From assembly GCA_023853785.1 (NCBI GenBank), contig JAJIRX010000649.1:308509-372508 (forward strand): a DNA stretch of 64,000 nt, given 5' to 3'. The number at the start of each line of letters is the position of its first letter. The first letter of the stretch is position 1. Source of the DNA: Psilocybe azurescens (taxonomy: Eukaryota > Basidiomycota > Agaricomycetes > Agaricales > Agrocybaceae). The notes beneath the pieces were generated by a model. The model did no database searches. It saw nothing but the letters and a program-made list of their open reading frames with translations, and had not been told where the DNA came from. The translations under genes and the position numbers were made by a program. Shown here one piece after another: positions 1 through 11,138 of this stretch.

Positions 1-983
1 CAGAGCCCTTAACTTCAGCTCCGCCGACCTCGGCAAGGACATCACCCTTCTACTGATGTTCGAGCCTCCCAAAAACGGCGAATTATTCAAAGACCTCTTC
101 CCTGTTTGCTGGAGTGAGAGTTTATCGCATTTATATTCGTGATCTGTTGATTTACAAGAGATTGTCAGAGGTCCTCACCTTCACCTCTTCTGGTATTAGT
201 GCGGCTACCGTTGAGTACACTGCCGACACTGGATTTTTGGTCCCACAGGTGGGTCTTCGACCGATATGCTATGTTCAACAGGCTGGATATGCATCGGAAC
301 TATATAGGTGCACTCTGGAAACCTCGTCGCCGCCTCTAACGCGCAGCGTTGCCAGGTAATTAACGACGGGGTTCTGTCATATCTTACTATATCTCACCAT
401 CGATTTATAGACTGGGCAAACGTGCACACTGATGACCAAGGAGGATCAGAGCTCCAACTATCTCACCGAAGCTGTAGCCGGAGACCCAGGTGCCTTGCAA
501 TGCGTTAATAAAGCCGCTCGACCTGCCGAAATTGGAGTTGTAAGACATTTGGTTCCTACTTACACTCATTCCGCCTGACAACGTCTCTCCAGGGATTCTT
601 TAACAAGGCTGGTAATAAGATTGAGCCTACTCTCATGTGGAAGGACATTGCGTACGGTCTTCTTCTTTCCATCCATGATTTCACAACTAATAATCATTGC
701 CTTTAACCTCAACTAGTGTTGGCAGCACGCTCGCTGCTCAACTCACTCCCAAACTGAAGATCTACGCTGTCAGCGATTACAAAGGTATGGTATCAACAAA
801 CTTCTGTTTACCATCACCCAACTGACATGTAAACTTTCCTGGATCGTAGCCACTGAATTGATCCGCGGCAACATTCAATCTCCTCTTTTGTTTGAAGAGA
901 ATCTTATTGCACTCCCTTCATTCAGCGAGTGGAATGTATCGATTGACTTGGCAACTAAGCAGGTCGTGATTAGCAAGGATTAG
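1..983 (+). CDS. Unrecognised fungal gene, tandem paralogue 1 (5' end outside window)
   Basis: I do not recognise the family. A spliced reading with exons 1-113, 169-248, 308-354, 411-539, 593-651, 717-784 and 850-983 gives a continuous protein ending at TAG 981-983; every intron is GT..AG and about 50-65 nt. Each exon aligns with the copy at 4616-5752 with the same intron positions and phases. Shared blocks include LGKDI, PPKxGxLxKD, YTADxGFLVPQ, LVAASNAQRC and NKAGNKIEP. No stop or frameshift is visible in the part present. No membrane segment or known catalytic motif is seen, and the N-terminus lies beyond the window edge. It is probably a functional member of a small local family; its role is unknown. 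Confidence 0.7.
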
Positions 984-2701
984 TCACCGAACGCCATTAT
1001 TGACGCTCTGACTCGTTGGGGACGTCGTTAAACCTGTAACTTTATATCTGTACCTGCTGTCCCCAATACACAATATATGTTTGGTTTTTTCCTTGTTTAT
1101 CATTTTGTCCCTCGGTACAAAATTTATGCTGTTCATACTATGTTGTCAAATAACATACCTGATATGTAACCCTATTTCTACAACTTCATTTCTGCTTTTA
1201 TAAAGTCGCACTTGCAATGCCTCTCCAAAGGCATACATCGCACGAGAGAAAAGTCTCCATAAACTTCGTATACGCATGAATAGTGGGAAGATGCTCCCTT
1301 CAAGTTCTCTCACTGAAACAAGAAAGAGGGGGAGTCTTCTGCCAAGAATAATTGCTGAGGAGGCAAGTGGTGGTGGGTTTATGTTCGGATCCATTCACTT
1401 CACTCCATCATTTCTACCAGCATTTAGAACCCAGGATACTTAAATCAGTCATCCTCTCCATAACCACCACGGTCGATGGGCTACAACTTTCAAAAGTTTG
1501 AACCAAACACACAGCGGACTGAGTAACGCCACATGACAAATTAAATCGCAACCCGTCTCCACGTTATCCTTAGGCTCGTCCCCAGCCGGTTTCGCCACAC
1601 ATGAGACTATGGTGCACATGGTGAGTGCACTCGACATAAGTACTGGCGAAGCCGGCTAGCCTGTCTCGGGCACTTTTTGGCGGAGCCCCCAAATTCATAC
1701 ACCTGTACCGAGTGTAAGTGTCTCGTGTTCAAAAAAAAGTTTGAAAATTGAGTATACAATAAATTGGCCATTCTTCGATTTTAAATCGTTTAAGTGTACA
1801 GCTTTTTTTCAAAATTTCGTTGACTTCGTCATTGTTGACAGGCCTGAGCGCGTGAACTCGGCTGTCATCAGGCTGTCATCACTTCTTCCCACCGACTGCC
1901 TCATTCAACACCAAAACTATCCTCCTCCTCACTCTCATCGCTTATCTTGTCCTTGGATCACACCTCATTCAAGTTTCATCCATCCATATCCAGTGCAACA
2001 TCTGTTCGTCCACTAACATCATATGATACCTTTTTCTCCAATCTCCATGATACACCAAAGTAGTATGCTGGTAATACTGTGTTGTCATGTTCAAGATTTC
2101 ACAAAAATAATTTTTTAACCCATGCCATTCAAGTTTAAATGTAAAAAAAAAACACTTTATGTACACCCAATTTGAGTGCTTTTTCGAGTTGTGGCCGCTT
2201 TTTTCGACTAAGTGACGAGGCATGAAATGGCGGGGAAAACAGCTATCACCAAAAGGGCCACAGTCAGCCCAGTCCGCTCGCAAGCAAGCTCCTGCCTGAT
2301 CATGTGCTCGTGCGTGACGATATGTAACTAGAGCTTGCGAGCGTGACTGGCTGGCGAGTCTACATTTATCCTCGGTTGGTAACTCTTCGATCTTCCAAAA
2401 TGTCAATCCACACTAGTCTTAGTCAAACTTGACTTTACTCGCCTCGCTTCAAATCCGTCCCAGATGCGTCTTTTTTGCGCTATAGGGCCAACCGTAGTTT
2501 CTCCTGCGATTCACCAGATACTTACCAAATCCGACCAGCATGACCAGCACCACTGCTAGTGACACCAGGACCAGCGGGACCGTGGCATTAGTCTGGTTCA
2601 TTCTCGATAGACAACCTGGTCTCAGCAAACTATACGCCCAACTCACATTTATCTATTCCCTCCTCTCCACTTTGGATCTTACCTCCCAACAAACCCACAC
2701 C
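984..2701. other. Intergenic, no gene recognised
   Basis: Short open frames occur on both strands, but none has a recognisable motif, a convincing spliced extension or similarity to another part of the window. One minus-strand frame near 2449-2646 holds a hydrophobic stretch that could be a membrane segment, but nothing else supports it. Confidence 0.4.
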
Positions 2702-2984
2702 ATGGAGACCCTCACTAAAGGTCTCGAACGGCTCTGTAGCCTCCCCCTTGTATCCCAGGTCAGTTGGCCAACATAGGTTTCGACCTTTCGTCTTCGTCTC
2801 CCAAAATGTGTGTATACGCTATCGCCTCTCAATCCTATATCAGAAGTTAGAGCTGGTCATCAAGGATCCCCAGAGCCATGCATCACCAGACATTGGAATA
2901 CGACACCCTGCGCACCTTATACTTCCGTTCCCCGTCCTCTCTGAATTCTACCTCTACTCCATACGCCCAGGAATAGTTGGATGA
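2702..2984 (+). CDS. Possible small two-exon gene, unrecognised
   Basis: An ATG at 2702 follows a pyrimidine-rich leader. Exon 2702-2758 ends in CAG/gtcagt and can be joined in frame to 2844-2984 through an acceptor tatcag, giving 65 aa that begin METLTKG and end in IRPGIVG. A further open stretch follows in another frame (about 2945-3152, with WEEHYYLRLRAE), so the true model may be longer or broken. I recognise no domain. The support is only the good splice sites and an uninterrupted frame, so this could be chance. Confidence 0.25.
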
Positions 2985-3915
2985 TGTGGGAGGAGCATTA
3001 TTATCTGCGCCTACGGGCAGAGACGATGAGAATACATAATGAGGTGGATGAACGAGCCCTGGGACAGGCGATACTCTTGGTCTCCACTATCCAAAAACGG
3101 GATCGCATGCGCCCTATCCACATTCCCAGCCATCACCGGTTACCTCCTCAATGAGCCCCTCCCCCTTGCAGGCCTTATGGAACACCCTGTTGAGACGATA
3201 CACATCTTCTGATTCGAACTGTGAACCTTCCTATGATCAGTGTATTATGAATTCAATATAATGCATCCTGAGAGCCCACGTATACTGCAAGGCCGTTTAC
3301 TGGGCACGTTACCCTTCTCGGCTTCAACTTCGTGTGCCTTTACTCCGCTATTGACAGGTATGCACTGTTATGTTCTATGGATGAGTGTTACTGAGAAAAT
3401 GATTTCAATCGGCCTGATGTCTGGCAGAAAGTCCGAGTCTGACTGATCTGTTGTTTCATCTCGTCTTCAATTAGTAACAGACGGAATCCGAGATCCATTT
3501 GAGTAGTAAGCCTTAGCCTCTTTCGGCTTTAGCTATGGTATTAATCGTTTGTTCACCCCCACAGATCCCTCAGAGTCAAAATTTAAACTAGGCTCGAACC
3601 TTTTCAACGCTATAGCATTCTTCACTCATCACTCAAGTTGATCTAGATATCCGTATTGTTCCCGGCTGCTCTCATGCGAGATTCAACTGACCCGCCGTTT
3701 TCAGACCCTAAGACCTCACATTTACACCACCAGCGAGTAGACGTTCATCGACGCAAATTATCAAGAACTGAATAAATATGTGATGCAGACCTTACTTCGA
3801 AGGAAGATTCGTCAGTGACGTTAATGTTGAAGGAATTGGATTTATTTATACATGCGATTGTAGGGTCGAAAGAACAATGTTAGTCCATCAACTATGTCGC
3901 CCTTCGTATAAACAG
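2985..3915. other. Intergenic, no gene recognised
   Basis: Only short open frames; no repeat shared with the rest of the window was noticed. Confidence 0.35.
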
Positions 3916-4486
3916 TCAGCATTGCGGGAAGCGAGTACAATCGCGATGCATGCTATTAGAGCACAAGGTGGCACAGGGCACCCATAACAAGCTCAAGGTC
4001 CTATCTGAACGCTCACGTACTGGGTCGTTGTGATCTGAACTTCAACCCTTGATTAGGGCCATAGGATCGGTTCTTTGAGGGGAGAAAGCATAGCCTGTCC
4101 AGATGATCAGCCGGGTCAGCGAATCGCTTGGGGTTCAATATTTCAGGACCAGTCGGAGCAATCATAGCACCTAAGGGGCGGGGCCACTCATCGAAGTTGA
4201 TGTACTTTTCCGGCTGGAGCTTCTTTTTTGTTTCTATTCCTGACGGGTTATCAAAATAGAACGCAGTATTGTCAGATCCAAATACAACTAGCCTCTACAG
4301 CTCCCATGTACTCCATGCTTGTGTACGTACCGAGTAGAAGCTCACGTGTAAATGTACGTATGACGGAGACTCTTTCTCACTAGAAGGTGTACACCGAGTC
4401 ATTGAATGGAACATGTCATATATGGCGGACATGACTGGACTTGCGTTTGTCACGGGAGACCGGCGCCCCTTGTGTGCCTTTATCAT
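3916..4486 (-). CDS. Small 3-exon protein, unrecognised, between the tandem paralogues
   Basis: On the minus strand an ATG at 4486 starts exon 4486-4331. A 36-nt intron (gtacgt..ctgtag) leads to exon 4294-4017, then an intron gtgagc..taatag to exon 3952-3916, ending in TGA. Total coding length is 471 nt, 156 aa, in frame throughout. The middle contains LVVFGSDNTAFYFDNPSG and a proline-rich EWPRPLGAMIAPTGPEI segment, which read as genuine coding sequence. No signal peptide or known motif is seen. The first intron is very short even for a basidiomycete and the last exon adds only about a dozen residues, so the 3' end is the least sure part. The function is unknown. Confidence 0.5.
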
Positions 4487-4615
4487 GCATTGGACTAGTG
4501 ATCGTGTCTCGCAATTGTGACTATCTTAGTATGAAATGGGAGATATTTGAGGGCCTATCATCGTTTCCATTCCACATTCTCAACGCCAGACGAACGTTAT
4601 ACTAACTCTTACACC

Positions 4616-5752
4616 ATGTCCGACAATGTTTCTACTGATTCCAATGACAGTGCAAGGTCTGCATTGTATTATGCTATGTCTGATGACGTCCGTAAACCTT
4701 TGCTGATAACTGTACCCCGACGATCTCCCTTAGTCAAATTTTTGGTGCCGCCACCGCCTCTGGCAACTTCAGGGCCCTTAATTTCATTTCAAGTGACCTC
4801 GGAAAGGATATCGATCTTTTGCTCATGTTCGTGCCTCCCAAAATCGGCACATTATACAAAGATGTGTTCCCTGTCTGCTGGAGTGAGTATTCGTCTTGTC
4901 AATACACCATAATCAGGCCATTTACAACAGACCTGCAGGGATTCTCTCCTTCGACGCTACTGGACTTGCTGCAGTTACCGTTAACTACACTGCCGACTCT
5001 GGATTTCTGGTGCCACAGGTATGTCAATATCGAATATGCTCAACAGGCTGTGGCTGCATTACTACCACATAGGTAGAAGCTGGAAGCCTTGTCGCCGCCT
5101 CCAACGCTCAGCGTTGCAATGTACGTGGTTACTTGTTTCGTGATGGTTTGTACACCTCACCATTGAACCAAAGATCGGGCAAGAATGTATACTAATGACC
5201 AGCGAGGATGGCACCGGCAACTACCTTTCCCCTGCTAAAGATGGCGATGGCGGCGCAATGCAATGCCGCAATGATACCCAGCGCCCGGCTAGCCTAGGTT
5301 TTGTATGATACATATTAATCCAGTGCCTCTGCTTGTGCTGCCTAACACACCTGGCCAGGGTTATATTAACAAGGCCGGCAACAAGATAGAACCTATTGTT
5401 ATGTGGGAGGATATTGCGTACGATTTCCTCATCATCCTGAATCTCCCAGCTTGTAACCTTTTCCATCATGGTCTAGTAAAGGCAGTACGATTGCTGCTCA
5501 GCTTTACAGTACCTTGAGGATATATGCGGTCACTGGGTACAAAGGTGTGATACACACAGTTCCATGAGTACTATCACTCAGCTAACGGATAGCAACCCTT
5601 GAATTGTAGACACTGGATTGATCAGGAAGGAGATTAAATCTCCTATTCTGTTTGAAAAGAATCTTATTTCTCTAGCTTCTTTTACAGAATGGATGGTATC
5701 CATTGACGAGGGAACTGGAGAAGTCAAGATTGAGAAGCTGTTATCACACTGA
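4616..5752 (+). CDS. Unrecognised fungal gene, tandem paralogue 2 (complete)
   Basis: The ATG at 4616 (MSDNVSTDS...) begins an 8-exon model: 4616-4665, 4734-4882, 4939-5018, 5073-5120, 5174-5302, 5359-5417, 5477-5544, 5610-5752. All introns are GT..AG, and the summed length of 726 nt gives exactly 241 aa plus TGA. The first intron carries a branch-like CTGAT. Seven exons have a counterpart, wholly or in part, in the copy at 1-983 with the same splice phases, which supports both models. The protein looks soluble and cytosolic: no signal peptide or transmembrane stretch. Conserved blocks are LGKDIDLLLMF, YTADSGFLVPQ, AASNAQRC, NKAGNKIEP and WEDIA. I cannot assign a function. The intact frame suggests it is expressed. 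Confidence 0.75.
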
Positions 5753-6402
5753 TTGTGGACGTGATTATGTTTTTAACCACATATCTAAGCCGACCTTCCA
5801 CAATGCACACATGATTTTTTCACTATTTTCCCGCAGCTTCAACCAGATGACAATTTTTATTTATTACATGTTCAGATTGTCATTAATTCATGACATACCA
5901 GCATTTCAGCTAAATAGATCATATTAACTCAAAGACGTCAGACACATCTGTGCTTTCAACTCGGCCATGCATGTAGCAAGAAACCGAGACATCGGAATTC
6001 CATGAAATTATTCTGAATTGACAATAGTCACGTCATCGAGGTGCTGCTCATGGTACGGGCACAGCACCCGCGTCGAGTAAGGGAAAGGAGATGAAGCCCA
6101 TGAACTCCGTGATTTAGTGTTAACCAGCCTGAACATTTCGATGTCCACTGGCAACCCATCCTGCTCAATTGTCACATTCGATTCTTTGAACAAGAAAACA
6201 TACCCCGAGGTGCCTTCAAGATCAGCTAGATGTCCATGGTGAGGTACTCAAGGTCATATGTTCACTACATAACACTCGGGGCGATGTCGGAGATGCTGGT
6301 AATTTGAAAATATACAGGGAAATTGTTTATGAAACTGAGACTGATGTCTTCATCATTGAATACTTCCCCGTGTCTTTGAACATTGCAGTACATAGTATAC
6401 TG
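5753..6402. other. Intergenic, no gene recognised
   Basis: The 3' flank of the preceding gene, with AT-rich sequence that could hold its terminator. No domain or repeat was noticed. Confidence 0.35.
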
Positions 6403-6989
6403 TGATGACAATAAGTGATTCGAGATTGAGACTAGGTCTCACAACAGCAGCTAACTCTGTTAGTCGCGTAGGTGGGTTTTAGAATTTGGTATTTACTGTG
6501 ATAGTTGTATAGCTAAACAGTATAGCAATACAATTATATTTTAATACAAGTGAATAAGATAAGGATGCACGTAATGAAAAAACTAATCAATTAGTTGTCG
6601 AGCTATAGGCAATATTTCTTCACATAGGAAGACTGTCACATTAGATGCCAATTTTCACTGAGGAGTCTTGAGATACTTTTCTATAGTTTACTGTATATAC
6701 TTTTTCTACTATTTTGTGCTATTGTTTATACTATTCTTTCTATGATATTTTTCTTTAATTGATGAAGTGCAGGCACTTAAGTATATTCTGTGTGTTTAAT
6801 GATAATCCAATTTGCTTTACTAATACTTCAATATTCCTTATTTCAGTAATTCACTGGTTTGCTGGATTGACTGCTTATTCATGGTTCTGGACATGGCTGT
6901 GCTCATTTTGTATGGTTCACTGGGTGCATGTATTTCTATGTTTGGGATTGCCAGGGTTTGGTCTCAGGATGTCATTCTGCTCCACACCA
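6403..6989 (-). mobile_element. LTR of gypsy family A (probably the 3' LTR of a minus-strand relic)
   Basis: This stretch aligns along its length with the LTR at 32169-32678, sharing blocks such as caattagttgtcgagctata and the end around tcaggatgtcat. It begins TGATGA and ends CCACACCA on the plus strand. Integrase sequence lies immediately to its right on the minus strand, so it is best read as the 3' LTR of that relic. It is AT-enriched compared with the 32-kb copy, as expected for an old decayed copy. Confidence 0.7.
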
Positions 6990-7189
6990 CTCAGGGAGTA
7001 CAAAAATTGACTTCTGAGTCAATTCTTGGTGAGTTTATACTGCCATGTCCGAGTGTGCATATCCCAGTGAAAGTTAGACTGGCACTAGCCCTGCTTCTTC
7101 TGTGTTTTTCCTCGACATTTCCCTTCATCAGTATCACACCATCACTTTTGCCATTATCCAGCAATGGCATCAACTGTGCACCACATTCC

Positions 7190-7830
7190 TTACCGATGTG
7201 TTGTAGAGCTGGACTGGGGTGAAAGATATCCTGGGCATGAGATCCTAATATGCCTCATGTGATACTTGTTACACAGGATAGGCACTGAGTGAATATAGGC
7301 AGGGCCATTGTCAGTGACTAGTTCCTGAAATGGTCCATACTGACAGACCAACTCCTGGAGAAATGTGTTTATAGCTTCTGCAGTTTCCTTGACCAGTGAT
7401 TTCCATTCCAGGTATGCAGACAGCAAACAATCTGCATGCATCAAGTAGTGAGCCCCATTTGCAGCTTTGGGCATGAACATAGTATCAATATACAATTTTT
7501 TAAACAATTATGTGGGCACTGTGACTGTTGGCAGGATGTGGACACAAAAGGTCTGGCAGATCTGGAAAATATGGCATATCTGGATGTGCCATTTTACATT
7601 TGGTCAAGTGCAGGCCACCAAAACTGTTCTAGAAGTGTATTTCAGACCATAAATATTCCTTTATGACCAATTTGGTCATGAGCTTCTCTGATTAGACCAA
7701 GGCACTGGTCTTCTGGTATGACTAATTTGTGCTTGAAGTGTGAAACCTTATGCCATAGTTTCCTCTTTAGGAAGAAGAACATGGCAGCATAGTGTACAAA
7801 CTGCCTTGTTTGTTAAGGGGGTAGGTTACT
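7190..7830 (-). pseudogene. Ty3/gypsy integrase relic
   Basis: Read on the minus strand, this gives a broken integrase. First comes the zinc-binding region (LIREAHDQIGHKG, then FWWPALDQM, then a CH.xCQ.CQ pattern near 7580-7640), then the core with LYIDTM at about 7490 and LVTDNG at about 7325, the first two catalytic aspartates of the DDE core. HIRIS near 7235 is the last recognisable motif. At least three in-frame stops and frame changes interrupt it, so it cannot make a working enzyme. On its 3' side about 200 nt without integrase similarity precede the family A LTR, so the third acidic residue region is deleted or decayed. RT and RNase H sequence is not visible upstream. Confidence 0.8.
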
Positions 7831-7940
7831 CAGCTGCTCTGCGGAGTTGCAAAATCTTCTAACACTTTCTAACTTTGTGTCCTGGGCTCATGCCTGGTCT
7901 GAGCATGGAATCTCAGTGCCATCCTTCTTGACAGTATTGT

Positions 7941-8266
7941 TGAGATGTTTAGTGTGGAGTGTCTTTGTAATTGCCCAATACACAACACCCAATCAAATAT
8001 TTATTAATCAGTTCAATCTGGGAGGGTAAGTTTACAACTTATTACAATAACTAGACTTTGGCAAGTTACAGCTGGGGCAATCTCTATGTGGGAACAGGAA
8101 ATCACTCTATTTATCAATGGAATCATAGTCTTGGCTGCACTAATTATAATAGTGGAAAGTACTAGTTTGCCTGGGCTATGGTGCTTATTTGAAGATAATA
8201 TCATTGTCCACATGGCAGTGTCTCCTTGGGTAGCAATCACCTGACTTATTTTATCAGATGTCTTGT
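7941..8266 (-). mobile_element. LTR family B fragment with internal deletion
   Basis: Bases 7941-8055 match the plus-strand start of LTR-B copies at 34173 and 48055 (block taattgcccaatacacaaca), and 8125-8266 match a later part of the same LTRs (around 35155-35290, block tagtttgcctgggctatggt). The roughly 1 kb between these parts in full LTRs is missing. CpG sites present in the 48-kb copy are mostly TG or CA here. Confidence 0.8.
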
Positions 8267-8274
8267 GGAAAAGG

Positions 8275-8644
8275 TGTTACGACTTCAAGCTTATATTCAT
8301 AAGCGTGGATAAAGCTTGACAGTCAAGTAGTCAAGAACAGTGAGTTCCAAGTGGTATTGAGTAAGAGGAGATTAGATTCTCAAGAACTAGCTAAGAAACA
8401 GTTGCTGTGTCTACTGGCTATTTAAGTGTTTGAGTATCTGTATCTACTAGTATGGTTGTGAGTGATAACAGTACCGACATCAGTCAGAGTCCAGTATCTA
8501 TTTGAGAGATGAGTCAATGCAAGAATGAGTCAAGAGAATTGATCACATGATTGTTATTATGTGATATATCAAAGTTTATATAAGAAATGGAAAAGAAAAG
8601 GAAAAGATAAGAGAAAGGCAAAGAAAAATAAGTTGTTCATGACA
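8275..8644 (-). mobile_element. LTR family C, 3' LTR of a gag-bearing relic
   Basis: On the minus strand it runs TGTCATGAAC ... GTCGTAACA and matches the solo LTR at 10738-11138 in reverse orientation. Directly upstream on the minus strand is a purine-rich run (GGGAGGGTGGTAA), a good polypurine tract, which identifies this as a 3' LTR. Degenerate GACTCA/GAGTCA repeats occupy the middle. Confidence 0.75.
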
Positions 8645-8686
8645 TTACCACCCTCCCATGGTTTGACTGTCCAAGTCAAATTGCCT

Positions 8687-9107
8687 TCAATATCTATAGA
8701 GCTCTCTCATGTTGTTCACAATGCCAGCATCATCCATGGGGTTGTCATAATCAAACTGATTGCCTCCATGAGCAAAGTTGTCACACTTCATAGGACAGTA
8801 TCTTGCAATATGTTCTGGTGCTTGGCAGTGGCAGTAGTGGCAGATGAACCTGGGACACTGCATGACACATAGCATCTGTTCATCGGTGAGTCCCAGCACT
8901 CAACTGTCTGGAGTGAGTTGGGCAATGAAAAGGCATACCAGTCTGTTCATTGATATCAAATGGTTGGGGTGGATCGGTGTTGACAAATTGTTCTGTAGGG
9001 ACATCTGCAATTTTGAAGTTGGTTATGTCTGGGATGACATGAGGGGAAGGACAAATTGGGGTTTCTTTACTGTGTGATGCTTGATGAGTATGCATTTGAT
9101 GGCTCAT
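8687..9107 (-). pseudogene. Gag-like relic with zinc-knuckle sequence
   Basis: The minus-strand frames contain MQCPRFICHYCHCQAPEHIARYCPM, whose spacing is close to, but not exactly, a retroviral-type CCHC knuckle, followed by NNMRELYRY and a stop at 8687. An upstream frame up to 9107 (with PPQPFDINEQTG) appears to continue it with shifts. It sits only about 40 nt before the polypurine tract and LTR-C, so no protease, RT or integrase can lie between. This element was either gag-only or has lost its pol. The precise family cannot be told from this fragment. Confidence 0.5.
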
Positions 9108-9561
9108 TCAAATTCTTTCTGCTGAAGGCATTCAAGGGTGTCAGTGGCAACCTTGTGATGGACAGGGACTCTTGCATGTTGGACTACAATGTTTGCTTCA
9201 ATTTCTCATATTTTGCCAGCTAAGAAAGTGAAAAACGCAAGTTCTTGTTCAATCAATGGAGGGCAAAGGGCTTCAATGTCATATTAGTTTTCCAATTTTT
9301 TCAGGATTTCAAGAAGTTTGTAGACAGAAAGAGTATTAAAAGATGAGAAAATGTAGTGGTAGGTTGGGGAACAGAGGAAGCATGAGTGGTAGAGTGAGAC
9401 ATTGTTGGCTATCAGTGTTTTGTTGCCTAGAAGTGTAGCAACTTGGCCTTTCTTATAGTCTTTGTTGCTAGTCCAGGTTTGAGTTTATTTTTGAGCTGAG
9501 AAATCTGCAGCTGGTATTCTTGGTTCTGGTCACACCTGTGTAACCTTCATATATCAACTGA
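9108..9561. other. Probable upstream remnant of the LTR-C element, nothing recognised
   Basis: It lies between the gag relic and the inverted SINE-like unit. Short open pieces are visible, but none is assignable. Confidence 0.3.
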
Positions 9562-9945
9562 TGGCAACTGCCAGAAAACTTGATATCCTGATTGGGAGTT
9601 GCCAGACTTGCTAATTAAGAAATAAATCACATGACATAGGCAGAATATAATAAATAAAGAATGCCATCAACAGGAATTGAACCAAAGGGTGAGACAGATC
9701 ATGTGACCAGACTCTCACACATCAGTGATCAATCAACTATACTATCAGTGCTTGTATATATATGGAAACTCTGTGCCATATATACCCCTTTGGGCTCTGC
9801 CAAATATAATGTTGTACCACTTGTAGGGCACCTATATAGACATCTTATAGATCTAAATGTGTGGAAAAGTGAGGAGGATACAACTGTTAAAGAATCAAAA
9901 TGTAAAATGCAAAACTGTGCATGTCATACACAATATAGTTTGAAT
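9562..9945 (-). repeat. SINE-like unit, left arm of an inverted pair
   Basis: Nearly identical, in reverse orientation, to 10243-10630. On the minus strand it contains GGTTCAATTCC, an exact match to the tRNA B-box consensus, followed by TGTTGATGGCAT and an AT-rich tail. This suggests a tRNA-derived pol III retroposon, although the remaining sequence does not fold into a convincing cloverleaf. It opens as an uninterrupted frame of about 100 codons, but this is present because the repeat is duplicated, not because it codes. Confidence 0.6.
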
Positions 9946-10242
9946 AATTTATTAGCACAGAGTGCTCTATGCTTTAAAATGTGATTTATATTATGTATCA
10001 TATGTCACAAGTACTGTATTTTTATATAGATTCCAAAAATATATAATTCATGTAATTGAAACATGTTTGACACATCAAATCACATCAAATACAATAATTT
10101 AATGTTTTACTTCGCAAAAAGCACATTTTTCTCATGTTCAAAGTACCATTGGATGCTCCTGACTCATATTTTTCTAGTGGTATATAATATATTATGATAA
10201 GCATTTTATTTAATACAAAGTGTTGGATTTTACTGTTATTTT

Positions 10243-10630
10243 TACCTTATAATGTGTGTGGCACACATAATTTTGTGTTTTATGTTTTGATTCTTTAGCA
10301 GTTGTATTCTCCTCACTTCTCCACACATTTAGATCTATAAGATATCTATATAGGTGCCCTACAAGTGGTACAACATTATATCTGGCAGAGCCCAAAGGGG
10401 TATATATGGCACAGAGTTTCCATATATATACAAGCACTGATAGTATAGTTGATTGATCACTGATGTGTGAGAGTCTGGTCACATGATCTGTCTCACCCTT
10501 TGGTTCAATTCCTGTTGATGGCATTCTTTTATTTATTATATTCTGCCTATGTCATGTGATTTATTTCTTAATTAGGAAGTCTGGCAACCCCCACTCAGGA
10601 TATACATATCAAGTTTTCTGGCAGCTGCCA
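10243..10630 (+). repeat. SINE-like unit, right arm of the inverted pair
   Basis: The plus-strand counterpart of 9562-9945, with the same B-box match around 10500 and the same flanking segments (ctggcag...ctgcca at the outer edge). About 300 bp of AT-rich, non-repeated sequence separates the arms, so transcripts through the region could form a long hairpin. Confidence 0.6.
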
Positions 10631-10737
10631 GTATTTCAATGGGCAAAAGTCACTTTTACTAGTTAACTTGCTCACTTTTACCACTCAACCAAACATGTTC
10701 ACTTTTGATTCACTTTTTCCCATGATCTGACAATTTC

Positions 10738-11138
10738 TGTTATGGACACTTTATTTTCTTTTGCTTTTCCTTTTTCTTTTCATTTTCGTATATAAAACCT
10801 TCCCATCACAACATCATGTGATTGTATATTGACTCATTCTATTCTGACTCACATCGCTGATACCGTTATGACTCACTTCTGGTTCTGACTCACACTCTGA
10901 CTCACATTGACGGCACCGTCGCAACTCATCCTATGTTCTGACTCATACTTGGACTCATCTTGTACTATAATTGTAGATACTCAAAATGCTTAAATAGCCA
11001 GTAGACACCGCTATTATTCCTTAGCTAGTTCTTGAGAATCTAATCTTCTCTTACTCGATACCACTTGAACTCGCTGTTCTTGACTACTTGACTGTCGGCT
11101 TTATCCACGCACATGAATATAAGCTTGAAGTCATAACA
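10738..11138 (+). mobile_element. Solo LTR, family C
   Basis: A 401-bp LTR beginning TGTTATGG and ending CATAACA. It is flanked by a perfect 5-bp duplication ATTTC (10733-10737 and 11139-11143) and has no polypurine tract or primer site beside it, so it is a solo LTR left by recombination. It is in reverse orientation to the LTR-C at 8275-8644. It contains many degenerate GACTCA repeats and a TATAAAA-like promoter element near 10790. Confidence 0.88.

Noticed and set aside
1969..2406. A 145-codon minus-strand gene
   Set aside because: Low-quality frame through AT-rich sequence, with no motif and no splice extension.
9661..10524. Two near-identical proteins beginning MPSTGIEPKG on opposite strands
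   Set aside because: They are the same SINE-like repeat in inverted copies. The initiating region reads through a tRNA-like B-box in antisense, and there is no domain.
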